From assembly GCF_017741935.1 (NCBI RefSeq), contig NZ_JAGHMH010000028.1, positions 806,001 to 870,000 on the forward strand: 64,000 nt of DNA, in the 5' to 3' direction. Positions within the stretch are counted from its first letter, which is position 1. Each line of letters starts with the position of its first letter. Positions 24,896 through 33,237 of this stretch are shown here, piece by piece. The translations under genes and the position numbers were made by a program. The notes beneath the pieces were generated by a model. The model saw only the letters and a program-made list of their open reading frames with translations, had not been told where the DNA came from and made no database searches. The stretch is from Rhizobium sp. 16-449-1b. Its GTDB lineage: Bacteria; Pseudomonadota; Alphaproteobacteria; Rhizobiales; Rhizobiaceae.

Positions 24896-24915
24896 GCGTC
24901 CAAGAATTTGGACGC
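24896..24915. promoter_or_regulatory. Operator-like palindrome, copy 1
   Basis: GCGTCCAAGAATTTGGACGC has perfect 8-bp arms around four bases. Its core CGTCCA-N6-TGGACG recurs at 24977-24994 with centres 80 bp apart, in the divergent promoter of wrbA and the operon at 25101. A dimeric repressor or activator is the likely binder. Confidence 0.55.
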
Positions 24916-24976
24916 TGGCGACGAACCGCCTGTGCGTACTGCGGAGCGGCAGGACGCAGCGCGATAGATGGCAAGC

Positions 24977-24994
24977 CGTCCATAGTTTTGGACG
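24977..24994. promoter_or_regulatory. Operator-like palindrome, copy 2
   Basis: CGTCCATAGTTTTGGACG has perfect 6-bp arms and shares the arms and part of the spacer (TTT) with the copies at 24897-24914 and 39436-39453. It is 107 bp upstream of the start codon at 25101. Confidence 0.55.
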
Positions 24995-25100
24995 CTTCGT
25001 CTCTCGCGTGGCGGCTTCTCATCTCGGTGGTGCTGGAATTAGCGTGGCGAGGGTCGAGCTCGCCAGCCCGACAGAGAACGATAAAACGCAAAGGTGGAAC

Positions 25101-26264
25101 ATGAACCAGATGGTAATTAGAGGCGTCAGCAGCCAAACCTTCGTCGCCGCGAACATCAGACGCATCGAGGAATTCTATGGCAAGGTCCTGGGGCTACCCT
25201 TGGTGAAGCGAACGGTTCACCACCACGATGCCAGACTGCCTGTCGTTACCTTTGGCTTCAACCAATATGCAGGCGAACAGCCAAGGGGCGAATCCATCAC
25301 CTACATCGAATGGAACCCCATTTTCTACATGATGCCCGAGAAGGGATTTATCGAGGAGGAGACGACCCTGGACGGCGTCGCGAACCCGCGCGTAGGCGAC
25401 CCTAAGGGCCGCTGGGGTGCCGGCACCAACCATCATCTCGCACTCCATGTCCCGAACCGTGACGGACTTTTGAAATGGAAGCGTCGCCTCGCAGACCACG
25501 GCGTACACGTGACGGGTCCGTACAATCGCCACTACTTCCATGCCATCTACCTGCGCGACCCCGACGGTGCGATCATCGAGATCGCAACTACCGAGCCCGG
25601 CTTCGGGCACGATGAAACCGTGCTCGGTTCCGGATTCCGCCCGCAGCCGAAGGAAAACCTGATCGGCGGCCGCGACGAATTGCAGGTCGCCGCCGAAACC
25701 TGGCCGCAACCGGTACCCGACGTCACCGCAGACTTCGCGCTTCGCGGATTTCACCACATCACGTCGATCTCAAGCGACGCCGAACGCACGGAGAATTTCT
25801 TCGTCGAGAAGGTTGGGCTGCGACTTATCAAGAAGACCGACTATCTCGACGAGCGCGGCGGAACCCACTTCTACTATGCTTGCGACGAGGATCTTTCTCC
25901 CGGATCCGTACTCACCTTCTTCGGTCTGCCGGGCTACAAGCCGGGACGGCTCGGTACGGGCCTCTCGCACCACTTCTCGCTCGAAGTCGAGAACGACGCC
26001 GCGCTGATTGACGAACATTCAAGGTTCCGCCGGCTCGGCATCGATACATCCACGATCCAGGATACCCTCTACGCAAAGCAGTTTCACTTCCGTGACCCCG
26101 ACGGACACATCTGCGCGCTCTCCACGCCAAACCGCTTCACCATAGACGAGGATGCGGGCAGCCTCGGGCAAAAGCTCTGCCTACCGGAAACCTTGGAGAA
26201 GGACCGGCGGACGATCGAGCGAAATCTCGCGTATCGGCCCGCGCCAGTGCCCGTTCTTCGGTAA
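25101..26264 (+). CDS. VOC-family ring-cleaving dioxygenase-like protein
   Basis: A 387-residue protein made of two VOC modules. The first begins GVSSQTFVAANIRRIEEFY and ends YLRDPDGAIIEIAT. The second begins FHHITSISSDAERTENFF and ends HFRDPDGHICALST. Repeated D-P-D-G and His/Glu ligands fit a metal-dependent dioxygenase such as the MhqO/MhqA proteins of quinone detoxification. In the second module the Glu of the first (IIEIA) is replaced by Ala (ICALS). The ATG at 25101 is chosen because GGTGG lies upstream and the preceding codons are non-conserved. It is the first gene of a long + strand run. Confidence 0.85.
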   Translation: MNQMVIRGVSSQTFVAANIRRIEEFYGKVLGLPLVKRTVHHHDARLPVVTFGFNQYAGEQPRGESITYIEWNPIFYMMPEKGFIEEETTLDGVANPRVGDPKGRWGAGTNHHLALHVPNRDGLLKWKRRLADHGVHVTGPYNRHYFHAIYLRDPDGAIIEIATTEPGFGHDETVLGSGFRPQPKENLIGGRDELQVAAETWPQPVPDVTADFALRGFHHITSISSDAERTENFFVEKVGLRLIKKTDYLDERGGTHFYYACDEDLSPGSVLTFFGLPGYKPGRLGTGLSHHFSLEVENDAALIDEHSRFRRLGIDTSTIQDTLYAKQFHFRDPDGHICALSTPNRFTIDEDAGSLGQKLCLPETLEKDRRTIERNLAYRPAPVPVLR

Positions 26265-26304
26265 TAACGGCCCACGGCCCAAGAGAGGTGGAGCAACTTC
26301 AAAG

Positions 26305-27423
26305 ATGGAAAAGATAGACTTCCTTCCGCAAGACAACGTCATCTGGGGCCGTGACATCCTCGCGGATACCTTGGGGCAATTGCATCAACACGGCATCAAG
26401 AAGCCGATGCTGTTCACGGTCGAGCCGCTCGACCTATTGTGGCGTAACTTCGTAGCCCCCTATCTCTCCGACTGCGTGGGGACCTTCTTGGATCTACCTC
26501 CCCACGTTCCTGATTCCGCAGTTCTCCAAGCTTTGGAGGCATGTGAAGCGAGCGGCTCGAAGTCAATTGTGGCTGTCGGCGGCGGCTCGGTTCTTGATGC
26601 CGCCAAGGCCGTCTCGCATTTCCACCAAGTCAGGCATGGCACCTATCTTCCGATAGCGGCACTGCCAACGACTTTGTCGGGGTCCGAGTTCTCACATTAC
26701 TTCGGCGTCACGGAGACAACGCACGAGATCAAGTTCAAGCGAAGCTATGCAGTCAAGCAGACAGTCCCGAAGCTCGTGATAGTCGACCCCGTGTTGGTCA
26801 GAGGAACGCCCAGGACACTGCTGCTCTCGTCTGCGATAAAGGGCATCGACCACGCGGTCGAAGGCATGCGGCTCGTCGGAACGGACCACCCCCACGCAAT
26901 CTTGGCGGCAAGCGGCGTTCGTCGTTTCCTCAGGGTACTCAGGAAGTGGCCGGCGAACGTGGATACCGAGGTTGCTATCCAGCGACGCGACGTCGATCTG
27001 GACGACCTTCTCCAGCTCCAGCTTGCCGCTTGGCAATGCTACTTCTTCCCGGCTTCAGTGATCTATGGCTTGAGTCACCGCATTGGCCACATCCTGGGCG
27101 GGACCTATGGTGTTCCTCACAGTGTAACGTCGTGCATTACCCTTGCGCCAGTGATACGCGCGTGCTCGTCGTTTTATGGCGAAAAGCTGCGCATATTCAA
27201 CGATGCGGAATCCGGTGTCGATGCCGCGGCGCAGCTCTCCGCAGAGATCGAAGACGTCGTAGCGCAGCTCGGTCTCCCAGCCCGTCTCCGCGATCTGGAA
27301 TTCGAACACGACAAGCTCACGGCGGTGGCGAGGCTCCTGGACAAATATTACCCGCGGGAAGTCGCGGATCTTGGCGAGGACGCTACGCAGAAGCTTACGG
27401 ACTTGCTGGAAAGGCTCTGGTAG
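26305..27423 (+). CDS. Iron-containing alcohol dehydrogenase, maleylacetate-reductase type
   Basis: A 372-residue group III Fe-ADH. VGGGSVLDAAKA is the NAD(P)-binding loop, and ALPTTLSGSEFSHYFGVTE is typical of maleylacetate reductases. Metal ligands are expected in the Asp/His of GIDHAVEG and the His residues of SHRIGHILGG and GVPHS. Maleylacetate reductase produces 3-oxoadipate at the end of chloroaromatic and hydroxyquinol pathways, which agrees with the dioxygenase-like gene upstream. Substrate is inferred. The gene starts 40 bp after its neighbour, and the amidase start codon directly follows its stop codon. Confidence 0.82.
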   Translation: MEKIDFLPQDNVIWGRDILADTLGQLHQHGIKKPMLFTVEPLDLLWRNFVAPYLSDCVGTFLDLPPHVPDSAVLQALEACEASGSKSIVAVGGGSVLDAAKAVSHFHQVRHGTYLPIAALPTTLSGSEFSHYFGVTETTHEIKFKRSYAVKQTVPKLVIVDPVLVRGTPRTLLLSSAIKGIDHAVEGMRLVGTDHPHAILAASGVRRFLRVLRKWPANVDTEVAIQRRDVDLDDLLQLQLAAWQCYFFPASVIYGLSHRIGHILGGTYGVPHSVTSCITLAPVIRACSSFYGEKLRIFNDAESGVDAAAQLSAEIEDVVAQLGLPARLRDLEFEHDKLTAVARLLDKYYPREVADLGEDATQKLTDLLERLW

Positions 27424-28809
27424 ATGGGAGAACCCAGCAGCGCCATTCTCGAAAGACCGTCGTTAGCGACGCTGTTGGCCGGCTTTTCAAGCGGCGCCAT
27501 ATCCCCGGCCAACGTAATTGACGAAGCAGTTCGTGATGCACGGGCCTGCCAGGTGGCTGTCAACGCCTTCGCAGAAATCGATGAGGTCGGTGCGCGCGAT
27601 GCCGCCTCCGAAGCCGAACAGCGGTATCGAGAAGGTCGAGCTCGGTCGCTGGAAGGCGTCGTCATCGCTGTGAAGGACATGATCGACACCCGCGGCGTTC
27701 CGACAAGATATGGGTCCATGGTCTTCGTAGATCATGTGCCGGAGGAAGACGCTCAAGTCGTCCGGACACTGAAAGACAGTGGCGCGATCATCGTCGGCAA
27801 AACGACAACTCACGAGTTCGCGTGGGGTGTTACGACAGCGAGTAGGGTCTTTGGCGACACACTTAACCCCCATGATCATAACCGGATACCAGGCGGTTCA
27901 AGCGGCGGGATGGCCGCGGCTGTGGCATACGGAGCCGTTCGCGCGGGGTTGGGCACAGATACCGGCGGTTCAGTTAGAATTCCTGCCGCTCTTTGCGGAG
28001 TGGTCGGATTCAAGCCAACCTATGCGCGCCTGCCTGTGAGTGGCGTCTTCCCACTGGCGGACTCGCTCGATCACGTCGGCGTGCTGGGCAAAACCGTCGA
28101 CGACGTCGCACGTATCTGCGAGCCGCTGGGCATCCAGAGAGATAAGGGCGATTCCGCGGTCAGGAGACGCATCGGGGTCTTGCGACAGATCGGAAAGGTG
28201 CCACTCGCTTCGGATGTGGCCGAGGCCTTCGAAAACGCATGCTCTAGTTTGCGACTTCAACATGACCTCGTCGAATTGGCTGAGGACAATCTATTTGCGC
28301 AGTGCTTCACGACCTTTGCGGGAATAGTGCTATCCGAAGGTGGCGTCGCCCACTTTGGACGACATGACCTCTCGTTCATAGCCGCGAACTACGGGCGGGA
28401 GACCGCGTCGCGCCTGAAGCTCTCTGCAGAGGTTCATTTGGCCCAATATGCGAACTGGCAGCAGAGTAGGCGCCTGTTCATGGACGACATTGACCGAATG
28501 ATCTCGACGTTCGACCTGCTGATCACACCGACGTGCCCCTGCGTCGCGCCGCTGATCGGCGCGGAGGAAGTCTCGGTCGGATCATGGTCGGGATCGATAC
28601 GGGAGGCGCTGATGACATATACGGCGCCATTTAACCTAGCAGGGCTTCCTGCGATTTCGCTGCCGATACCGGGTCCGCGGAACAACGACCTACCTATCGG
28701 GCTCCAGGTCATCGCGAAACGCCAAAGCGACGAGGATCTTTTGTCTGTCGCAATCGAGATTGAACGGCTTGTGGCGGCTGGACCACATGCATTCCAGGGC
28801 CATCCATAA
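27424..28809 (+). CDS. Amidase signature-family enzyme
   Basis: A 461-residue amidase. The Ser-cisSer-Lys triad is present: Lys84 in IAVKDMID, cis-Ser in the PGGSSGG motif (residues 156-162) and nucleophile Ser183 in GTDTGGSVRIPAAL. The length is normal for the family and the frame is intact. GatA-like transamidation is unlikely, because no GatB or GatC is nearby; a free amidase acting on an aromatic or aliphatic amide fits better. The ATG abuts the stop codon of the preceding dehydrogenase gene, so translation is probably coupled. Confidence 0.88.
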   Translation: MGEPSSAILERPSLATLLAGFSSGAISPANVIDEAVRDARACQVAVNAFAEIDEVGARDAASEAEQRYREGRARSLEGVVIAVKDMIDTRGVPTRYGSMVFVDHVPEEDAQVVRTLKDSGAIIVGKTTTHEFAWGVTTASRVFGDTLNPHDHNRIPGGSSGGMAAAVAYGAVRAGLGTDTGGSVRIPAALCGVVGFKPTYARLPVSGVFPLADSLDHVGVLGKTVDDVARICEPLGIQRDKGDSAVRRRIGVLRQIGKVPLASDVAEAFENACSSLRLQHDLVELAEDNLFAQCFTTFAGIVLSEGGVAHFGRHDLSFIAANYGRETASRLKLSAEVHLAQYANWQQSRRLFMDDIDRMISTFDLLITPTCPCVAPLIGAEEVSVGSWSGSIREALMTYTAPFNLAGLPAISLPIPGPRNNDLPIGLQVIAKRQSDEDLLSVAIEIERLVAAGPHAFQGHP

Positions 28810-28837
28810 GATAAAAAATCAAAAAGGAGGAAAGGGC

Positions 28838-29266
28838 ATGTCAGTACAGGGTATTCTCAAGGAGAAAGGGTGCGGGGTCATTACCGCTCCACCAAAGGCT
28901 ACAGTGGCGGAGGCGTGCCGCCTTCTTCACGATAATCATATCGGCGCAATCGTCGTCGTTGACGAGCAGAACTCAATCAGAGGGATTTTCACCGAACGAG
29001 ACGTCGTCTCCGTAATCGCAAGCAGCGGAGCGAGCGCCCTAGGCGAGGATCTCCAGCACGTGATGTGGAAAAACGTCCACTGCTGCACCAAGGACACCAG
29101 CATAAATGGCTTGATGGAGGCGATGAATCGGCACAAAGCCCGTCACCTTCCGGTCCAAGCGAACGGTCGCCTCGCTGGTATAATCTCGATCGGAGACGTG
29201 GTGCGGCATCATATCCGAGCGATCGAATACGAGGCCGAATACATCCGATCGTATATCGCAGGCTGA
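28838..29266 (+). CDS. Two-CBS-domain protein
   Basis: A 142-residue protein with two tandem CBS motifs. The first reads ATVAEACRLLHDNHIGAIVV and ends GIFTERDVV; the second reads TSINGLMEAMNRHKARHLPV and ends GIISIGDVV. Such pairs bind adenine nucleotides (AMP, ATP or related) and report energy or redox state to a partner. No partner domain is fused. The start at 28838 has a strong AGGAGG seven bases before it, while the frame upstream lies inside the amidase gene. It follows the amidase by 28 bp. Confidence 0.87.
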   Translation: MSVQGILKEKGCGVITAPPKATVAEACRLLHDNHIGAIVVVDEQNSIRGIFTERDVVSVIASSGASALGEDLQHVMWKNVHCCTKDTSINGLMEAMNRHKARHLPVQANGRLAGIISIGDVVRHHIRAIEYEAEYIRSYIAG

Positions 29267-29362
29267 CGAAGGCCTGGCAACAAAACGTTGGAATTATTGT
29301 CAAACCGCCCACAGGAGGTCTAAGGTCGGACTCGTTCATCAAAAACGGTGAGGGGCCAACCG

Positions 29363-29983
29363 ATGCTTAAACTCTATGACAGCCGCTTCTCAGGCAATTC
29401 GTGGAAGATAAGGATCTTGTTGAACCAACTGCAGAAGCCGTTTGAACGACATACCCTTGATTTGGAATCGGGTGAGACCAAGACCGACGAGTTCTACGAG
29501 CTCAACCGCTTCAGTCGAATTCCCGTGCTGCAGCTCGAGGACGGCCGCACCATCGTCGAGTCCGCGGCAATCCTTTTGTACCTTGCAGAGGGGTCACCTC
29601 TCTTGCCGAACGATCCCTATATGCGGTCGCAGGTCATTGGCTGGATGTTTTTCGAACAGGGCGACATACAGCGGTCGATACCGTTGGCTCGCGTATACCA
29701 CATCCGCGGCATCGCCGACAAAATGTCCCAGCAGATCGAGCGGCTGCATGCAGACGGTTATCTTGGGTTGGAGAAGCTGGACCGCTGGCTCGCCGCGAAC
29801 GAATGGCTGGTTGGAGAGGGGTATACGCTCGCGGATCTTGCCCTTTTTCCATACGTCTCATTGGCGCATGAGGGGAAGTTCGACATGGCACGGTTTCCCC
29901 ATATCAACGCCTGGCTCGAGCGCGTGAGGTCGCAGCCTGGCTTGCTGGGAATTTTCGATGTGAGTAGCTACCAATTCGTTTAA
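29363..29983 (+). CDS. Glutathione S-transferase
   Basis: A 206-residue cytosolic GST. The thioredoxin-like N-terminal domain has LYDSRFSGNSWKIRILL with the catalytic Ser or Tyr near the start. The cis-Pro and glutathione contacts appear in FSRIPVLQLEDGRTIVESAA. The helical C-terminal domain contains GYTLADLALFPYV, the conserved hydrophobic staple of the family. It probably conjugates glutathione to electrophiles made by this pathway. The ATG at 29363 has GAGGGG upstream; the GTG at 29348 is less likely because it would sit on that site. Confidence 0.85.
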   Translation: MLKLYDSRFSGNSWKIRILLNQLQKPFERHTLDLESGETKTDEFYELNRFSRIPVLQLEDGRTIVESAAILLYLAEGSPLLPNDPYMRSQVIGWMFFEQGDIQRSIPLARVYHIRGIADKMSQQIERLHADGYLGLEKLDRWLAANEWLVGEGYTLADLALFPYVSLAHEGKFDMARFPHINAWLERVRSQPGLLGIFDVSSYQFV

Positions 29984-30103
29984 TATCCCCCGCCGAAATT
30001 TCCCCCTAGCCTGACGAACCAATACCCCAGTTGAGTTTCATCGTGGACGGCCGCGTGCGGCGCCTCGCGGCGTCGTGGCATGCCGCTCGCAGGCGAGAGT
30101 GCA

Positions 30104-31570
30104 ATGTCTCAGCAGACCATTTTGCTCATTATATTGATCGACATTCTCGGCGTCGCCAGCATTGTCGTTTGGCACCTTCAGGGTCGCGATCGCCCAAATG
30201 AACGCCTCGTCACACAGATCGTGTTTTTCGCCCTGATGACCGCAGCACTGGTGTTCGCCAGAGTCATGCCGTTTCGATTTGCGGCGCCGCATTTGGACGG
30301 AACTGGTTCTTTCGAAGTTGCGGCCAAAATCCTCTGGTGGACGCACCTCGCGTGGGCAACGATTGGATTCGTGCGTATCTATATCGTTCATGATGGAAAA
30401 CCGCGGGAGGCGCGGCTCATCCAGGACCTCTTGGTCGCCATCGTCTACCTGGGCGTCTTGCTTTCGATGATGGCTTTCGTGTTCGGCGTCCCGATCGGGA
30501 CCTTGGTCGCAACGTCCGGCGTTTTGGCCATCATACTCGGCCTGGCACTTCAAAACACGCTCGGGGATGTGTTTTCGGGTATAGCTCTGACACTTGGGCG
30601 GCCGTACGTCATCGGCGACTGGATATTGCTAAGCGATGGAACTGAGGGAAGGGTCGTCGCAAGCAACTGGCGCTCAACCTATCTCTTAACAACAGGGCAC
30701 AACCAGGTCGTACTGCCTAACAGCGTGCTCGCAAAGCAAAGCGTGACTAATGTAAGTCAGCCGGACGAGACGCATGCCGTGATGATCCCATTGCGCGTAG
30801 TACCTTCAGCAACACCCGACGCCATTGCCGCCGTCCTGCGAGAGGCGGTCGAGAATTGCAACTCGATTGTCCAGGATCCCCCGCCGGCCGTATGTCTCAT
30901 CGCGATCGACAATGTGGCCCTCTCCGTGGACCTCATTTTCAGAGTGACCAGTCCGGCTCAGAGAAGTGTCGCTCGCAATGAAGTCATTGACATGGTCTAC
31001 CGGCACTGTAGGGCCCACGGCCTTGAATTCGCGATGCCGACAGGCACTCAGGTCGTCGCTTCCTCGCAGAAGCCACGAGGAGCCTCTTCGCGTTCGCGCG
31101 ACGTCCTCGACAACGTCTCAATTTTTGCCGCGCTGTCTTCTGACGAGCGCGATGCGCTGGCCGAGTTGGCGGCCACTAGAGAGATTCCCGCAGGCGAGAC
31201 GATCGTCGCGGAAGCTTCTATCGCGGAAACACTCAAGATTGCCGTCGGCGGAATCCTCATGCTTTCTCAGGGTGACGAAGATCTATTACGGCTTGCTCCT
31301 GGTGATTGCCTCGGAGTGAGGGGGTTTTTCCTTGGCCGTCCGGAAGCGCACCAGGCGCGGGCGCTAACGCGGGCGACCGTTCTCGAGATCGACAAGACGG
31401 CGATTGCCGAGCTCATCTCGCGACGCCCCGGTCTGTTGGATGATCTTGTCGCTTGGATCAGGAGTAAAAACGCGGCAGCGGCCGTCCACGGCGGTGCTCT
31501 CGTTCTTTCCGGCATATCCGACACGGAGATGGCGATCGAGATCAAAACCTCGCTCGGGATGCCCGCATGA
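30104..31570 (+). CDS. MscS-type channel with C-terminal cyclic-nucleotide-binding domain
   Basis: A 488-residue membrane protein. Four hydrophobic helices are seen in the first 155 residues, the last being the MscS pore helix (ATSGVLAIILGLALQNTLGD). The MscS beta domain follows (GRPYVIGDWILLSDG; VVLPNSVLAKQSV). From about residue 335 a cNMP-binding domain of the CAP type is recognisable (FAALSSDERDALAELA, AGETIVAEA, LAPGDCLGVRGFF). This architecture is the bacterial cyclic-nucleotide-gated (bCNG) group of the MscS superfamily. The ATG at 30104 is preferred over 30080. An adenylate cyclase is present 10 kb upstream. Its stop overlaps the next gene by 4 bp. Confidence 0.87.
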   Translation: MSQQTILLIILIDILGVASIVVWHLQGRDRPNERLVTQIVFFALMTAALVFARVMPFRFAAPHLDGTGSFEVAAKILWWTHLAWATIGFVRIYIVHDGKPREARLIQDLLVAIVYLGVLLSMMAFVFGVPIGTLVATSGVLAIILGLALQNTLGDVFSGIALTLGRPYVIGDWILLSDGTEGRVVASNWRSTYLLTTGHNQVVLPNSVLAKQSVTNVSQPDETHAVMIPLRVVPSATPDAIAAVLREAVENCNSIVQDPPPAVCLIAIDNVALSVDLIFRVTSPAQRSVARNEVIDMVYRHCRAHGLEFAMPTGTQVVASSQKPRGASSRSRDVLDNVSIFAALSSDERDALAELAATREIPAGETIVAEASIAETLKIAVGGILMLSQGDEDLLRLAPGDCLGVRGFFLGRPEAHQARALTRATVLEIDKTAIAELISRRPGLLDDLVAWIRSKNAAAAVHGGALVLSGISDTEMAIEIKTSLGMPA

Positions 31571-32292
31571 CGGTCGATAATCTGCCAGTCGTGATGCTAT
31601 CTGGTTTGCTCTGCGATTCTGCGCTGTGGCGCGCGCAGGCCAACGCCCTCGCCAGTTTTGCCAAACCCATCGTCGCAGACCTGACCCACGACGACACCCT
31701 TATGGGGATGGCGCAGCGTGTTCTGAGTTTGGCTCCCGAAAGGTTTGCGCTCGTAGGGCTGTCTATGGGCGGTTACGTTGCTCTGGAGATCATGCGTCAG
31801 GCGCCAGAACGCGTGGTAAAATTGGCCCTCTTTTCCACGAGTGCGCGACCAGACAGCGTTGACCGCGCGCGCCTTCGTCGTGAAGCAATCGAAAGCCTAC
31901 CATTAGGCCGTTTCATCGGAGTTTCCAAGAGCTTGCTTCCAAAGCTCATCCACCGCTCGCTCTTAGACGGACCGGTGGCCGAGGAAGTCTACTCGATGGC
32001 GATGCGCGTAGGAGAGGCGGCGTTTCGCCGGCAGCAAAATGCGATCATGCTTCGGCCGGACCTGCGTGGGGTGCTAGAGCGGATCAATGTACCGACACTT
32101 GTTGGTGTCGGCGACAGTGATCTCATCACTCCGCCGGAGGAAGCAGTCTTTATTCGAGATGGGATATCTCGCGCGCATCTCCACGTATTTCGCAACTGTG
32201 GGCATCTTCCACCTTTGGAACGTCCGGACCAGATGTCGGACCTCCTTCGCGGATGGGTAGCCGCCGAAGCCAAACCCTTGGCACTCACATAG
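31567..32292 (+). CDS. Alpha/beta hydrolase
   Basis: A 241-residue hydrolase. The nucleophile Ser is in GLSMGGYVALEI, the acid probably in GVGDSDLITPPE and the His in NCGHLPPLERP. VMLSGLLCDSALW provides the oxyanion strand. The start ATG overlaps the stop of the channel gene by four bases (ATGA), which suggests translational coupling. It may act on a ring-fission or ester intermediate, comparable to hydrolases of the MhqD type, but this is inferred from context only. Confidence 0.85.
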   Translation: MTVDNLPVVMLSGLLCDSALWRAQANALASFAKPIVADLTHDDTLMGMAQRVLSLAPERFALVGLSMGGYVALEIMRQAPERVVKLALFSTSARPDSVDRARLRREAIESLPLGRFIGVSKSLLPKLIHRSLLDGPVAEEVYSMAMRVGEAAFRRQQNAIMLRPDLRGVLERINVPTLVGVGDSDLITPPEEAVFIRDGISRAHLHVFRNCGHLPPLERPDQMSDLLRGWVAAEAKPLALT

Positions 32293-32412
32293 GGAACGGC
32301 CTCGACGGTATCGTTCGAGTCTCTCGGACCATGCGTACAAATGCACGAACTTCTAAAAATGGGGAGACGGAATAGTCTTCCTGCAGCTCAGAAAAACGAA
32401 AGGGGAGCTGTC

Positions 32413-33126
32413 ATGCATGCTAACGCGAAATGGGAAGCAGGTGCTGTCGACCGGCCGTCGATCGTCGATCAGGTCATGATCGAACGAAGGGCCAAGAGAG
32501 GCTTCCTGAAAGATCCGATCTCTCTCGATACGGTCCGAGACATCCTCAACGCTGCGCGCTACTCGCCCAGCTCAAGCAACACGCAGCCTTGGAAGTGCCA
32601 TGTCCTGACTGGGGATGCCCGCGACCGCATCACTGCGAAGGCTGTCGATATTTTTCGGGCGGGCCCGGAGAAGCTTGCGCCGGAATATCCATTCTTTCCG
32701 CAACCTTTGCATGATCCTTTCATCGGTCGCTTCAATATTTTCCGAGGTCAACTCGGCGATGCGGTAGGCGTTCCCCGCAGCGACAAGTACGGAAGGTTGA
32801 AGGACGTCGAACGACAATTCCGCTTCTTCGAGGCGCCCGTCGGTATGATCTTCACGATGGACCGCAACCTCGAATGGGCGAGCTTCATATGCTACGGCTG
32901 CTTTCTGCAGAGCTTGATGCTTGCCGCAAAGGCCCGTGGGCTAGATACCTGTGCGCAACAGATCTGGTCGCTGCAGCACAACATGCTTCGCGAAGAACTG
33001 GGATTCGCCGACAGCGACATGGTGATCGCCGGGCTCTCCCTGGGCTATGCAGATAACAGCTTGGCCGAAAACAACATGACCAATCACAAACTCGACATCG
33101 ACGACTTCGTGACGTTCGTCAGTTGA
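32413..33126 (+). CDS. Nitroreductase-family FMN protein
   Basis: A 237-residue nitroreductase. The FMN-binding Arg/Ser segment reads MIERRAKRGFLKDPIS and AARYSPSSSNTQPWKCHVL, which is the family hallmark. GLDTCAQQIWSLQHNMLREE and AGLSLGYAD complete the fold. These enzymes reduce nitroaromatics and quinones with NAD(P)H. The ATG at 32413 has GGAG five bases before it. It is the last catabolic gene before a LysR regulator on the same strand, with a palindrome between the two. Confidence 0.87.
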   Translation: MHANAKWEAGAVDRPSIVDQVMIERRAKRGFLKDPISLDTVRDILNAARYSPSSSNTQPWKCHVLTGDARDRITAKAVDIFRAGPEKLAPEYPFFPQPLHDPFIGRFNIFRGQLGDAVGVPRSDKYGRLKDVERQFRFFEAPVGMIFTMDRNLEWASFICYGCFLQSLMLAAKARGLDTCAQQIWSLQHNMLREELGFADSDMVIAGLSLGYADNSLAENNMTNHKLDIDDFVTFVS

Positions 33127-33136
33127 ACCTTGTGAT

Positions 33137-33155
33137 CTTGACCGAAATCGTCAAG
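33137..33155. promoter_or_regulatory. Inverted repeat CTTGAC-N7-GTCAAG
   Basis: CTTGACCGAAATCGTCAAG is a perfect 6-bp repeat 11 bp after the nitroreductase stop and 83 bp before the LysR start. The size fits a LysR-type site; it could also work as a weak terminator. Confidence 0.35.
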
Positions 33156-33237
33156 GACGTCGATATTGGAGGCCATCGCGATCGTTCGTGATGGCTTTCA
33201 TGCGTTTCCGCTTAGCGGCTCAGGAAGGTAGGTGTCG

